NCBI RefSeq assembly: GCF_006716065.1
Contig: NZ_VFOL01000001.1
Location: 1,240,001 to 1,304,000, forward strand
Reading direction: 5' to 3'
Length of the DNA stretch: 64,000 nucleotides
Source of the DNA: Salinispora arenicola
Lineage (GTDB): Bacteria; Actinomycetota; Actinomycetes; Mycobacteriales; Micromonosporaceae
Position numbers and translations under genes: made by a program. Shown one piece after another: positions 18,422 through 26,469 of this stretch (its first letter is position 1; the number at the start of each line of letters is the position of its first letter). The notes below the pieces were generated by a model that was given only the letters and a program-made list of their open reading frames with translations, did no database searches and was not told where the DNA came from.

Positions 18422-18528
18422 CCCGGGCGGGCCAGGGCGTGCCCTCGAGGCGGCCGCGCCCGGCCCCGAACCCGTCCTCCGCGGACGAGCCGCCCGGTTT
18501 GGCCGGTCGTAGCGGCGGGCGGATCGGC

Positions 18529-18564
18529 CGTCCGACGCCGTCCCGGGTCGGAGGGCGTCGGACG
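18529..18564. terminator. Bidirectional hairpin between dedA and arsR
   Basis: CGTCCGACGCC and GGCGTCGGACG form a perfect 11-bp stem with a 14-base loop between the convergent dedA and arsR genes. Confidence 0.6.
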
Positions 18565-18575
18565 AACGATACGGG

Positions 18576-18953
18576 TCAGCGCGCCTTCTTGCCGGCGCGC
18601 TTCCGCGGCGGCGTCAGGAGATCGGCGATGGTCGCGATCGCGCTCGGCACCAACCGGTAGTACGCCCAGACCCCACGCTTCTCCCGCTCCAGCAAACTGG
18701 CCTCGGTAAGGATGCGTAGGTGATGGCTGACCGTCGGCTGCGAGAGGCCGAGGGGCGCGGTGAGGTCACACACGCACGCCTCGCCCTCCGGAGCCGACTG
18801 GATCAGGCTCAGCAGGCGCAGCCGGGCGGGGTCGGCAAGGGCCTTGAGGACCCCAGCCAGCCGCTCAGCGTCTGCTCGTTCGATCGGCTCGCCGGCAAGC
18901 GGCGAGATCTGAGGCATTGTCATTTCCGCCAACGCAGTTCCCACGTAATCCAT
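18576..18953 (-). CDS. ArsR/SmtB-family metal(loid)-sensing repressor
   Basis: 125 residues from the ATG at 18953 (later ATGs at 18923 and 18917 are alternatives; an earlier one at 18998 would lie inside the operator). A winged helix-turn-helix is clear: ALADPARLRLLSLIQ, then the sensor-type motif EACVCDLT at the start of the recognition region, followed by LGLSQPTVSHHLRILTEA. The Cys-Val-Cys pair matches the alpha-3 thiolate site of ArsR/CadC-type sensors. It lies 57 bp after pyrE, with its own palindrome in between. No metal exporter is adjacent, so targets must lie elsewhere. The tail is Lys/Arg-rich. Confidence 0.88.
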   Translation of the reverse strand: MDYVGTALAEMTMPQISPLAGEPIERADAERLAGVLKALADPARLRLLSLIQSAPEGEACVCDLTAPLGLSQPTVSHHLRILTEASLLEREKRGVWAYYRLVPSAIATIADLLTPPRKRAGKKAR

Positions 18954-18971
18954 CCTTCCACCAGCAGCATT

Positions 18972-18995
18972 GATTCGCCTGCATATCGGCGAATC
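18972..18995 (-). promoter_or_regulatory. Inverted repeat, probable ArsR operator
   Basis: GATTCGCC and GGCGAATC form a perfect 8-bp inverted repeat with an 8-base centre (TGCATATC), ending 18 bases before the arsR ATG. The position and symmetry fit autorepression by ArsR. Confidence 0.6.
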
Positions 18996-19010
18996 CAAAT
19001 CGGCAGACTT

Positions 19011-19550
19011 TTACGCCACAAGGCCGAGGTCAGCCAACGTATAGGCCGCCCGGTACGGCAGTCCGGCGGCTCGCACCGCGGCCCCGGCACCTCGATCAAC
19101 AATAACCGCCACTCCCACCACCTCGGCCCCGGCCTCGCGAAGGGCCTCGACAGCGGTCAACACGCTCTGGCCCGTGGTGGATGTGTCCTCCACCGCGAGC
19201 ACCCGGCGCCCAGCCACATCAGGCCCCTCGATCCGGCGCTGCAGCCCGTGCGCCTTACCCGCCTTCCGGACTACGAAGGCGTCCAGCGGACGGTCGGTAC
19301 CGGCGGTGGCGTGCAGCATCGACAGCGCGATCGGGTCAGCGCCGAGGGTGAGCCCGCCCACTGCGTCGTACGCCCAGTCGGCAGTCGTCGCCCGCAGCAC
19401 CCGACCCACCAACGGTGCGGCCTCGTGATGCAGCGTTACGCGCCGCAGGTCCACATACCAGTCCGCCGCACGCCCCGAGGAGAGCACCACCCGACCATGG
19501 ACCACTGCCAGGTCGGTGATGAATTTACGCAGGTCGTCGTGGTCCCCCAT
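19011..19550 (-). CDS. pyrE: Orotate phosphoribosyltransferase PyrE
   Basis: 179-residue enzyme that couples orotate with PRPP to give OMP in pyrimidine synthesis. The PRPP-binding motif is visible as VLAVEDTSTTGQSVL followed by AVEALREAGAEVVGVAVIVD; upstream the PyrE region LSSGRAADWYVDLRRVTLH and GGLTLGADPIALSM are typical of actinobacterial PyrE. It stands alone, away from the pyr operon, as in many actinobacteria. The ATG at 19550 opens MGDHDDLRKFI. No other pyrimidine gene is in the window. Confidence 0.95.
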   Translation of the reverse strand: MGDHDDLRKFITDLAVVHGRVVLSSGRAADWYVDLRRVTLHHEAAPLVGRVLRATTADWAYDAVGGLTLGADPIALSMLHATAGTDRPLDAFVVRKAGKAHGLQRRIEGPDVAGRRVLAVEDTSTTGQSVLTAVEALREAGAEVVGVAVIVDRGAGAAVRAAGLPYRAAYTLADLGLVA

Positions 19551-19694
19551 GGCGAAGAGGGTACTGCTCGATGCTGGGAGGTATGTGTCGGGGCCGCCTA
19601 CGTCAACCCTGCGGGCGAGGTGACGTCTGGCGATGTACAGCCACCCAGAGCGACGGAATCAGTGGGTGGAGGCGCTGTCCGGCGTTCCGGCCGC

Positions 19695-20516
19695 TCACCG
19701 CTGCTCGGGGCTCACCCGGCCGCGCGTGTCCTGTGAGAAAGCCTCCACCAATCGTCGGGGCGCGTGCCGCAGCCCCGCCACCATCAGCTTGTACTTCCAC
19801 ACTGGAACGCTGACCAGCTTGCCTTTTCGCAGGTCACGGAGGGCGCCAGTGACGACTTCGTCAGCCCGCAGCCACATCCAGCCCGGCGTCTTCGATGTGT
19901 CGATGCCGGCCCGGTCGTGGTATTCCGTTCGCGTGTAGCCCGGGCAGAGGGCCATCACCCGGACGCCGAAGTCACGCGCGGAGAGCCCGACCGACTCACT
20001 GAAGCTGGTGACCCACGCCTTGCTGGCCGGATACGTCGAACCGGGCATGACCGGCCCGAACCCGGACACCGAAGAGACATTTATCACTGCCCCGCTCCGC
20101 CGCTCAACCATCGACTGGACGGCGGCGAGAGTCAGCCGCATCACCGCGTGCACGTTGAGCCGCAGCAGGCGGGCCTCGTCCTCTGGCGACGACGTGAGGA
20201 ACGGCGTGTTGAGACTGACCCCGGCGTTGTTCACCACCAACCCGACCGGGGAGCCGCCGGCGAGTCGGCGCTCCACCTCCGTGCATCCCTCGTCGGTGGA
20301 CAGGTCCGCGGAAATCGTCTCCACCTCCCGGCCATGCCGGGAGGTCAGTTCCGCCGCGGACTCGGTCAGCCGGGCGGCGTCCCGGGCGACCAGCACCAGG
20401 TGCCAGCCGTCCGCTGCGAGTTGGCGGGCGAACTCCGCACCAATGCCGGCCGTCGCACCGGTGATCAGGGCACGCCGCTCAGTGGCCGGCTGGTCGAAGG
20501 GCACGGGTGACCTCAC
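19695..20516 (-). CDS. SDR-family oxidoreductase
   Basis: 273 residues from a GTG at 20516 that overlaps the stop of the upstream gene (GTGA), indicating coupling. Classical SDR motifs: TGATAGIGAEFARQLA (cofactor loop), NNAGVSLNTPF, NVSSVSGFG and the catalytic YPASK; ALCPGYTRTEY follows. It resembles the DltE/YqjQ-like group of membrane-associated SDRs, with a C-terminal GKLVSVPVWKYKLMVAGLRHAPRRL segment. Substrate unknown. A much longer upstream reading to 20777 runs antiparallel through the previous gene and is not used. Confidence 0.88.
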   Translation of the reverse strand: MRSPVPFDQPATERRALITGATAGIGAEFARQLAADGWHLVLVARDAARLTESAAELTSRHGREVETISADLSTDEGCTEVERRLAGGSPVGLVVNNAGVSLNTPFLTSSPEDEARLLRLNVHAVMRLTLAAVQSMVERRSGAVINVSSVSGFGPVMPGSTYPASKAWVTSFSESVGLSARDFGVRVMALCPGYTRTEYHDRAGIDTSKTPGWMWLRADEVVTGALRDLRKGKLVSVPVWKYKLMVAGLRHAPRRLVEAFSQDTRGRVSPEQR

Positions 20517-21118
20517 CTCGGGGCGTACGGGGGCGGATATGGGGCATGCGTGGAGGGCGTTGGCCGACGAAACCAGTTGGAGGCCGGTGGTGACGCCAGC
20601 AACACGGCTACCACAAGGTAACCGAGCACCTGCCCGACCGAAAGCCCCACGCCGAGTGGAATCCACCAGTCCGGATACGCCTCGGACAGCCGGGCGAACA
20701 GTTCGGCGGCGGACCGATCCTCCTCGGCCACCGGCAAGGGGAGGGCACGCATTCCACCCAGGACCGTGAGCCCGCAACAGCCGGCCAGCACCCCCAGCCC
20801 GGCGACCACCCAGATCGCTACCCGAGCGCCGGAGCGACCAGTGCGTACCACCCCGGCGAGCACGGCCAACAGCACCCCGGCGAGCAGGCTGACCACCGCG
20901 CCGCCCACCATCCAGATGCTGACCAGCAGGACCATTGCGTCGACCTCGTCCGGTGAGGCCGCCGTTCCCGCCGCCGCCGACCGAAACACGTTCACCGTGC
21001 CTGCCAGGACAAACAGACTGGCCACGGCGTACATGACGGCGGCCACCGCCATCAGCGCCAGCAGCGCGGCAGCCGCGGTCACGACCGCGGGGCGGCGGGC
21101 CGGATCGGGGTACGACAC
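20513..21118 (-). CDS. Four-TM membrane protein, paralogue of next gene
   Basis: 201 residues from GTG 21118 (GGAGGG 7 bases upstream). There are four hydrophobic segments: AAAALLALMAVAAVMYAVAS, a second around WMVGGAVVSLLAGVLLAVLAG, a third AIWVVAGLGVLAGCCGLTVL, and a last one near VLGYLVVAVLLA. The tail NWFRRPTPSTHAPYPPPYAPR is short and Pro-rich. The loop between TM3 and TM4 is acidic (AEEDRSAAELFARLSEAYPDWW). Topology, the ARRPAVVT N-terminus and the NWFRRP tail parallel the gene at 21177-21965, so the two are a tandem duplication. Function unknown. Confidence 0.78.
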   Translation of the reverse strand: MSYPDPARRPAVVTAAAALLALMAVAAVMYAVASLFVLAGTVNVFRSAAAGTAASPDEVDAMVLLVSIWMVGGAVVSLLAGVLLAVLAGVVRTGRSGARVAIWVVAGLGVLAGCCGLTVLGGMRALPLPVAEEDRSAAELFARLSEAYPDWWIPLGVGLSVGQVLGYLVVAVLLASPPASNWFRRPTPSTHAPYPPPYAPR

Positions 21119-21176
21119 GACTGATCCCTCCGGTAGACGTCGGGATGACGCTATCCGGAGGGTCGTCGGCGTCGCG

Positions 21177-21965
21177 TTATCCGGCGCTCGACGCACCGGG
21201 CCCGTCGGAGCCCGACTGTGCGTCTCCGCCCTGCTCGGACGAGCCCGACGCGGAGCCCGGCTGCCCTGGAGGCGGACCAGCCTGCGGATGACCCGGCTGC
21301 CCCGGAGGCGGACCAGCCTGCGGATAACCCGGCTGCCCCGGGTTCACGGGATAGGCGGGCCCTCCTCCCGGGGCCCCTGGGTAGACGGCACCAGGGACCG
21401 GCGGCTCCCACTGCTGCTGCGGCTTGCGGAAGTACTCGTTCGCCGGCGGCAGCGCGAGCAGGATCAGGGCCGCCACGAGGGCGATGGCGCCGAGCGCCGA
21501 GGTCAGCATCGGCTCGTACCAGGATGGAAGGGCTTCGGCCAGCCGACGCTCGATCTCCTCCTGACTGGCCATGTCACCGGACGTGTCGTCGACACTCATG
21601 GCGTTACCCGCCGCGGAGACGGCCAGGCTGACCCCCACACAGCAGAGCGCGAATCCGCCGACGGCCCAGGTGACGATGCGAGCGACGCGCTTGCCCCGGT
21701 TGTTGAGCAGCGCCAGCACCACCATCCCGACCGCAAAGAGCAGGCTGACCAAGCTCATTACGGCGACGGTGACCACCACGACGCCCTCAGATCCCTCAGC
21801 GTCGGTGCCAGCGAACTCCTCCCGGTAGATCTCCTGGACCGTACCCAGCGTGGTGAGCCCCATGATCACATCGAACACGGACAGGGCGGCGTAGAAGAAG
21901 ATCAGGTAGCTGGAAATGGTGACGACGCCCGGGCGCACCCGCGCGGGCTGATAAGGATCGGACAC
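21177..21965 (-). CDS. Four-TM membrane protein with Pro/Gly repeat tail
   Basis: 262 residues from GTG 21965 (GGGAG upstream). Four hydrophobic segments match those of the next gene in order and spacing. The first loop is acidic (EFAGTDAEGSEG), the third loop holds EEIERRLAEALPSWYEPML, matching AELFARLSEAYPDWW in the paralogue. After EYFRKP comes a Pro/Gly/Gln tail with the 12-residue unit GYPQAGPPPGQP repeated. The tail is encoded by a 36-bp tandem repeat (21258-21329). Probably a membrane protein with a flexible cytoplasmic tail; no known function. Confidence 0.78.
   Translation of the reverse strand: MSDPYQPARVRPGVVTISSYLIFFYAALSVFDVIMGLTTLGTVQEIYREEFAGTDAEGSEGVVVVTVAVMSLVSLLFAVGMVVLALLNNRGKRVARIVTWAVGGFALCCVGVSLAVSAAGNAMSVDDTSGDMASQEEIERRLAEALPSWYEPMLTSALGAIALVAALILLALPPANEYFRKPQQQWEPPVPGAVYPGAPGGGPAYPVNPGQPGYPQAGPPPGQPGHPQAGPPPGQPGSASGSSEQGGDAQSGSDGPGASSAG
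21258..21329. repeat. 36-bp tandem repeat in the Pro-rich tail
   Basis: Two copies of a 36-bp unit (21258-21293 and 21294-21329), differing at two positions, followed by a partial third copy. Each encodes 12 residues of the Gly/Pro/Gln tail. Confidence 0.8.
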
Positions 21966-22036
21966 GATTCTCCCTTCCTGGATCGCGCCCCACACCGTAC
22001 GACCTCGGCCCCAACGGGCCCGACAGTACGAGGATC

Positions 22037-23596
22037 TCAGTACCCGCGCCATTCGGCACGCGCGAACTCGAGCACTCGGGGTCGCAGCAGCGTCGACGCC
22101 GGCACGTCGATCCGGCGCCGGTCCGGCGGGAAGACCCCGGCGGCGGCCAGCGTGGCCGGGTCAAGAAAACGCAGCGCTGGTGCGTCGCTCGGCAGGGCCA
22201 GCGTGGGCGGGATCGCGCCGGGCGCGGCGAGCAGGAAGCCCCAGTCACCGAAGGAGGGGACGTCCACGTGGTACGGCGTGGCGGCGAACCCGGCTCCTCG
22301 CAGCGAGGCCTCGATGGACCAGTACGACCGGGGCGCGAAGTACGGGGAACCGGCCTGCACGACCAGCCGGCCCTCCGTGGCCAGCGCGTTGCGGACCAAC
22401 GTGTAGAACTCTACGGTGTAGAGCTTCGCGGTAGCCGTCTCGTCCGGGTCGGGGAGGTCGGCGATCACCACGTCGAACCGCTCGGCGGTGGTCCGCAACC
22501 ACCCGAACGCGTCGGCGTGCAGGACCCGCACCCGGGGATCGTCGAGCGACCCACCGTTGAGCCGCTGCAACCGCGGCTCTGTGCGGGCCAACGCCACCAC
22601 CGCCGAATCCAGGTCGACCACGGTGATCCGACGGACGTCCGGGTAGCGCAGCAGTTCCCGGGCCGCGAGCCCATCCCCGGCGCCGAGCACCAGCACCTCA
22701 CTACGCGCGCCAGCGAGCGCCGGATGCACCAGCGCCTCATGGTATCGATGCTCGTCGACCGAACTGAACTGGAGGTCACCATTGAGGAACAGGCGCAGGT
22801 CGGTCCCGCCGCCGGGCTCGGCCACCGACCGGGTCAGGACGATCTCTTGGTAGCGGCTGCGCTCCGCGTGCACCACCGGGTCGCGATAGAGCTGCTGCCG
22901 GGCGGTCACCTCGAAGTCGTGGGCGGTCAGCCACGCGTACCCGAGGCAGAGAGCGACCAGTACGGAGCCGGCGGTCAGTGCCGTACGCGCCCGGCCGCTC
23001 AGTTCCCGCCGAAAGACGGTGAAGACCAACGCCAGGCCGGCGACAGCGTTCACCGCGCCGACCACCAGCGCGCCCTTGAGCTGACCGAAAAGCGGCAGCA
23101 GCAGAAACGGGAAGGCCAGGCCACCGAGTAGGGCACCGACGTAGTCGGCGGCGAACAGGTCGGCGACCGCACTGCCGGCCGCCTGCTGGCGGATCCGTTG
23201 CAGCAGCACCATCAGCAGCGGGATCTCCGCGCCGATCAACAGTCCGAGCACGAAGGCGGTACCGACCAGGGCCGGCACATACAGGTTCAGCCAGGCGAAC
23301 GCCGCGTAGAGGCCGAGTACCGACAGGCCACCGAGCAGCGCCAGGGCCAGCTCGATCGCGGCGAACACGGCGGCGGCCCGCGACTGCAACGGCTTCGCGG
23401 CGAGGGCTCCCACACCCATCGCGAAGACCATGACCCCGAGCACAATCGACGCCTGCCCGACCGTGTCGCCGATCAGGTAGCTGCCGAGCGCGACCAGGGC
23501 CAGCTCGTAGACCAGGCCGCAGGCCGCGCAGACGAACACCGCCGCCAGCACGGCGGCGCGGGCCGGCCGCCACCGAATCGGCGCGTCCGCCGTCAC
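22037..23596 (-). CDS. Membrane-fused spermidine-synthase-like protein
   Basis: 519 residues; GTG 23596 overlaps the preceding stop (GTGA). Residues to about 220 form seven or so hydrophobic helices; the C-terminal half is an aminopropyltransferase/methyltransferase Rossmann domain. Visible are RYQEIVLTR, FLNGDLQFSSVDEHRYHEAL (the LDG...DE.YHE motif, with Asn replacing the first Asp), VLVLGAGDGLAARELLRYP for nucleoside binding and VIADLPDPDETATAKLYT with the D-x-x-DP motif. Integral-membrane SpeE-like proteins of this kind occur widely without proven polyamine synthesis. It is the last gene of the DUF4178-DUF2617-DUF4247-DUF350 operon. Confidence 0.85.
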   Translation of the reverse strand: MTADAPIRWRPARAAVLAAVFVCAACGLVYELALVALGSYLIGDTVGQASIVLGVMVFAMGVGALAAKPLQSRAAAVFAAIELALALLGGLSVLGLYAAFAWLNLYVPALVGTAFVLGLLIGAEIPLLMVLLQRIRQQAAGSAVADLFAADYVGALLGGLAFPFLLLPLFGQLKGALVVGAVNAVAGLALVFTVFRRELSGRARTALTAGSVLVALCLGYAWLTAHDFEVTARQQLYRDPVVHAERSRYQEIVLTRSVAEPGGGTDLRLFLNGDLQFSSVDEHRYHEALVHPALAGARSEVLVLGAGDGLAARELLRYPDVRRITVVDLDSAVVALARTEPRLQRLNGGSLDDPRVRVLHADAFGWLRTTAERFDVVIADLPDPDETATAKLYTVEFYTLVRNALATEGRLVVQAGSPYFAPRSYWSIEASLRGAGFAATPYHVDVPSFGDWGFLLAAPGAIPPTLALPSDAPALRFLDPATLAAAGVFPPDRRRIDVPASTLLRPRVLEFARAEWRGY

Positions 23597-24318
23597 ACCC
23601 GCCCCGGCTTCCGCCTCGAGGTCACGCCCGCACCCTGCCCGTTCGCCACCGCCGCCCCGCCGCGCCGCCGCTGGACCAGACCGACCACGACCAGCAGTAC
23701 GGCGATCAGCAACAAACCGGCGGCCCCGATCAGCCAACCCGAGCGGTCGCGCCACAGGTCGTTGCCGGCGGCCGGCAGCGGGGTCGGCACCTCGGTGGGA
23801 GCGGTCGTGACCATCGGCTCCGGGCTGGCCGCACCGTTCTCGACGACGAGCAGTGCAAGACTCACGGCGGCCCGCGTCACCGCCCATCCGGGCTCCTCGA
23901 CGAAGGCCGCTTCGGTGAGGCCGAAACGGGACAACCCAGCCGTCAGATCACGTGCGTCGTCGTCGAATTCGGGCGAACCTTTGACCGTCACAACGGCGGA
24001 GTCCTCGGACTCACTGCTCTCAGCGGTGTAGACGACGGTCGCGGTGACCTGCAACCAGCGGGGGCACCGTGGGTGGCCGGCCACCAAGACACCGTCACCG
24101 AGGTTGGATCCGGCGCTGACCACGTCCCCGTACCTCTCCTGCAGGTGCCAGCCGTAGCAGATGCCCTGCCGCTCGGCGGCGTCGCGCAGGATGGCCACGG
24201 TGTCGTTCCGTTCGGTGGCGGTGGGCGGCGGTACGGTTGTGCTCTCGCTGTCGGTCAGCACGGCGGCGACCAGGATGGCGACGACGACCATCGCGGCGAT
24301 GCCAACCCACACCCGCAC
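23593..24318 (-). CDS. Two-TM hypothetical protein in the DUF350/SpeE operon
   Basis: 241 residues from GTG 24318 (a TTG at 24363 overlapping the DUF350 stop is an alternative). One N-terminal hydrophobic helix (VGIAAMVVVAILVAAVLT), an extracytoplasmic domain of about 150 residues with Cys in GICYGWHLQERYGD and GHPRCPRWLQVT that could form a disulphide, then a second helix (WLIGAAGLLLIAVLLVVVGL) and a basic tail. The outer domain includes TVVYTAESSESEDSAVVTV. I do not recognise the family. Tight packing with the SpeE-like and DUF350 genes suggests membership in the same envelope complex. Confidence 0.75.
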   Translation of the reverse strand: MRVWVGIAAMVVVAILVAAVLTDSESTTVPPPTATERNDTVAILRDAAERQGICYGWHLQERYGDVVSAGSNLGDGVLVAGHPRCPRWLQVTATVVYTAESSESEDSAVVTVKGSPEFDDDARDLTAGLSRFGLTEAAFVEEPGWAVTRAAVSLALLVVENGAASPEPMVTTAPTEVPTPLPAAGNDLWRDRSGWLIGAAGLLLIAVLLVVVGLVQRRRGGAAVANGQGAGVTSRRKPGRV

Positions 24319-24359
24319 GCTTCCCCCTGCGGGCTTTCCCGGCCGCGCGCCCCGGGCCG

Positions 24360-24782
24360 TCAACTGATCGCGGCGGCGATGATCGCACCGGCGGCGAGGT
24401 GGATGGCGGCGGTGACCCACACCGCTGGGTGTGGCTCGGGGTCAACGAGAATCTCACCGAGCCGCCCGGGGGTGACGAGGTCCAGCAGCAGGAACGCGGC
24501 TGCCATCACGACCAGGCCCAGGAACCCGTAGGACGCCGCCCCGACCAAACCGACGACGAGGTCGTCCTCACTGGCGGCGATCGCGGCGACCACGATGGTG
24601 CCGACGCCGAGCAGGTTCGAGGCGAGCAGGAGCGCGGCGTTGCGGTTGCGCTCGTTCCAGATCAGCTCATTGAGCCGGCCCGGGGTGGCCACGTCGACCA
24701 GGCCGTAGCCGACCCCCATGAGGGCGATTCCGACCACTCCATAGGCGAGGGTGACCAGCAGGTCGGTGACGAGGGTCTGCAC
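24360..24782 (-). CDS. DUF350 membrane protein
   Basis: 140 residues, four hydrophobic helices in two similar halves: each half has a helix followed by DVATPGRLNELIWNE or DLVTPGRLGEILVDPEPH. This internal duplication with a (V/D)xxTPGRL motif is characteristic of the DUF350 (YjfL-like) family. Members occur next to SpeE-like membrane proteins and DUF4178/DUF4247 genes. No enzymatic residues are evident. It lies 36 bp after the DUF4247 gene in the same operon. Confidence 0.85.
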   Translation of the reverse strand: MQTLVTDLLVTLAYGVVGIALMGVGYGLVDVATPGRLNELIWNERNRNAALLLASNLLGVGTIVVAAIAASEDDLVVGLVGAASYGFLGLVVMAAAFLLLDLVTPGRLGEILVDPEPHPAVWVTAAIHLAAGAIIAAAIS

Positions 24783-24818
24783 AGGGGCACTCCAGGGTCC
24801 GTTCGGTTTGCCGAGGTC

Positions 24819-25244
24819 CTACTTGCCGCTGCCCGGGCCACCACCCCGGACGGTGCTGCCCCGGCCCCAGCCCCAGTGACTTCCGACCAGGGAGTGGTAG
24901 CGCGGGTACGCGGTGGTGAGCCGTTCCAGGAGGATCAGTGAGCCGGCGGCAACCGGCAGGATCACCACCGAGTCATCGTCGTAGCGCAGGTAGACGCCGC
25001 TGCTGTCGATGTACTGGTCAGCCGGCCGCCAGGCGTCGGTGATCTCCTGGGCGACCTGGCTCGGCCGTTTCGTCGAGGTGTACGCCAGCGCCTCATCGTC
25101 GAGGTCCTGGGCGGCGGCCCGCTCGTAGTGGTCCTCGACGAAACCGCGCGGGGAGAAGTTGCCGTAGCCGATGGCGAGGGCCACGACCAGCGCACCGATG
25201 ACAGCGAACGCCGCCGCAACCACGAACCAGCGCCGGGAGTTCAT
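24819..25244 (-). CDS. DUF4247 protein
   Basis: 141 residues. A single N-terminal hydrophobic segment (FVVAAAFAVIGALVVALAIGY) acts as signal anchor; the rest is extracytoplasmic and includes PSQVAQEITDAWRPADQYI, GVYLRYDDDSVVILPVAAG and a Gly-rich C-terminus with WGWGRGSTVRGGGPGSGK. This matches the DUF4247 pattern. The ATG overlaps the end of the DUF2617 gene by four bases (ATGA). No known function; gene context ties it to DUF350 and the SpeE-like protein. Confidence 0.82.
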   Translation of the reverse strand: MNSRRWFVVAAAFAVIGALVVALAIGYGNFSPRGFVEDHYERAAAQDLDDEALAYTSTKRPSQVAQEITDAWRPADQYIDSSGVYLRYDDDSVVILPVAAGSLILLERLTTAYPRYHSLVGSHWGWGRGSTVRGGGPGSGK

Positions 25245-25747
25245 CGCAGAGTCACCGCCGTCTCAGTCACGACCAGTTCCCTGGTCTGTGGGTATGCGTG
25301 CCAGGTGCGCCAGCCGAGAGCGCCGCCCGGCGGGCCCGGTCGCACCGCCAACGCGGTCACCGCGTCGACGTCACCGGGAAAGACACCGACTAGGGCGTAC
25401 GGGTCGTCTGCCAGGCCCGCACGAAGCGCCGCCACCCGTTCGCGCAGGCCGTCGTCGCCGGGACGCAGCACGGTGGCGGTGAACCGGTAGCCCACGGACT
25501 CGTCGTGGACGCGGTCGGGCAGGTCGGGGCGGCGACCGGGCAGGCACGCCACCGTCTCGGTCAGCGCGGCGCCCGGGGCGCGCAGCACCACCTGGTGCGA
25601 AGCGCCGAGCAGGCGCAACCGGATCTGCACCCCGCCGGGCAGGTCGACGTGGAGCACGTGCAGGGCCGGGTGCTCCACGCCGTCGAGTGCCAGGCTGAGG
25701 TCGGCGGCGCTGGTGTCGACGTAGGGGGTGGCCAGGGTGACGAGCAT
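25241..25747 (-). CDS. DUF2617 protein
   Basis: 168-residue soluble protein with no signal or membrane segment. Features agreeing with DUF2617 are the opening MLVTLATPYVDTSAADLSLA, HVLHVDLPGGVQIRLRLLGASHQ and the C-terminal GWRTWHAYPQTRELVVT. The middle third contains PGDVDAVTALAVRPGPPGG. Starts one base after the DUF4178 stop and overlaps the DUF4247 start by four bases, so the three are translated together. No catalytic motif can be named. Confidence 0.8.
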   Translation of the reverse strand: MLVTLATPYVDTSAADLSLALDGVEHPALHVLHVDLPGGVQIRLRLLGASHQVVLRAPGAALTETVACLPGRRPDLPDRVHDESVGYRFTATVLRPGDDGLRERVAALRAGLADDPYALVGVFPGDVDAVTALAVRPGPPGGALGWRTWHAYPQTRELVVTETAVTLR

Positions 25748-26374
25748 TCAGGCCACCTCGCCCTGTGGATAGATCATCACCTCGGAGCGGTGCAGCCGTT
25801 CGCCCCGGGCCACCTCCCAGCCCGCTTCGCCATACGCCTCGAACGACAACCGCGCCCCGCCGGGTGCCTGGTAGTCGTGGTAGCGCAGGGTGCCGTTCGG
25901 GTCGAGCCCGGTGGTGCCGACCGCGGTGTAGCGGGCCCGGCCGGACTCGTTCCAGCGGTAGCGACGGCCGGCGAAGTCGATGGTCGGCGCGCCCGGAGTG
26001 ATCGTCGTGCCTGGTTCGGCCGCCCAGAGCACCAGTTCCAGCTCTGGATCCTCCTCGACGGAGAGCCAGCGCCGGACGCCGTCCGCGTCGTCGAGCAGGT
26101 GCTCCGTCCAGCTCCACGCGCCCTCCACCAGCCGGACGGAACCGCGCACCGCGTACGTGACGCCGCCACGCACCTCCACGAGGTCCCCGGGTTTGAGGCG
26201 CCGCGGGTCGCCGCGCAGCGCGTCCGCGTCGCGATCGCGCAGCGGATCCCCGGCGACCCATTCACCGGTTGGACGGCGGCGGGTCCTGCGCTGGGCCAAC
26301 ACGGCGGTCACCACCCCGGCCACGGCCACCAGGCAGCCCGTCGCCGCCAGCAGGTACGCCACCGACCCGTTCAC
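25748..26374 (-). CDS. DUF4178 protein
   Basis: 208 residues: an N-terminal hydrophobic helix (LLAATGCLVAVAGVVTAVLA), a basic linker, then a DUF4178 domain with RRLKPGDLVEVRGGVTYAV, WSWTEHLLDD, RRWLSVEEDPELELVLW and FAGRRYRWNESGRARY, the usual W/Y-rich beta pattern. First gene of the set DUF4178-DUF2617-DUF4247-DUF350-unknown-SpeE-like; it starts 95 bp after clpB on the same strand. The promoter is not obvious. Function unknown; probably membrane anchored with the domain in the cytoplasm. Confidence 0.82.
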   Translation of the reverse strand: MNGSVAYLLAATGCLVAVAGVVTAVLAQRRTRRRPTGEWVAGDPLRDRDADALRGDPRRLKPGDLVEVRGGVTYAVRGSVRLVEGAWSWTEHLLDDADGVRRWLSVEEDPELELVLWAAEPGTTITPGAPTIDFAGRRYRWNESGRARYTAVGTTGLDPNGTLRYHDYQAPGGARLSFEAYGEAGWEVARGERLHRSEVMIYPQGEVA

Positions 26375-26469
26375 TGACCACCTCCCCAGGTATGTCGGTC
26401 GGAGACGGTAACAGCCCAGTGCAATTCGAAATGGCTGGCCAGCGCGTGTCCCCGCGCGAACCGGGTGGT

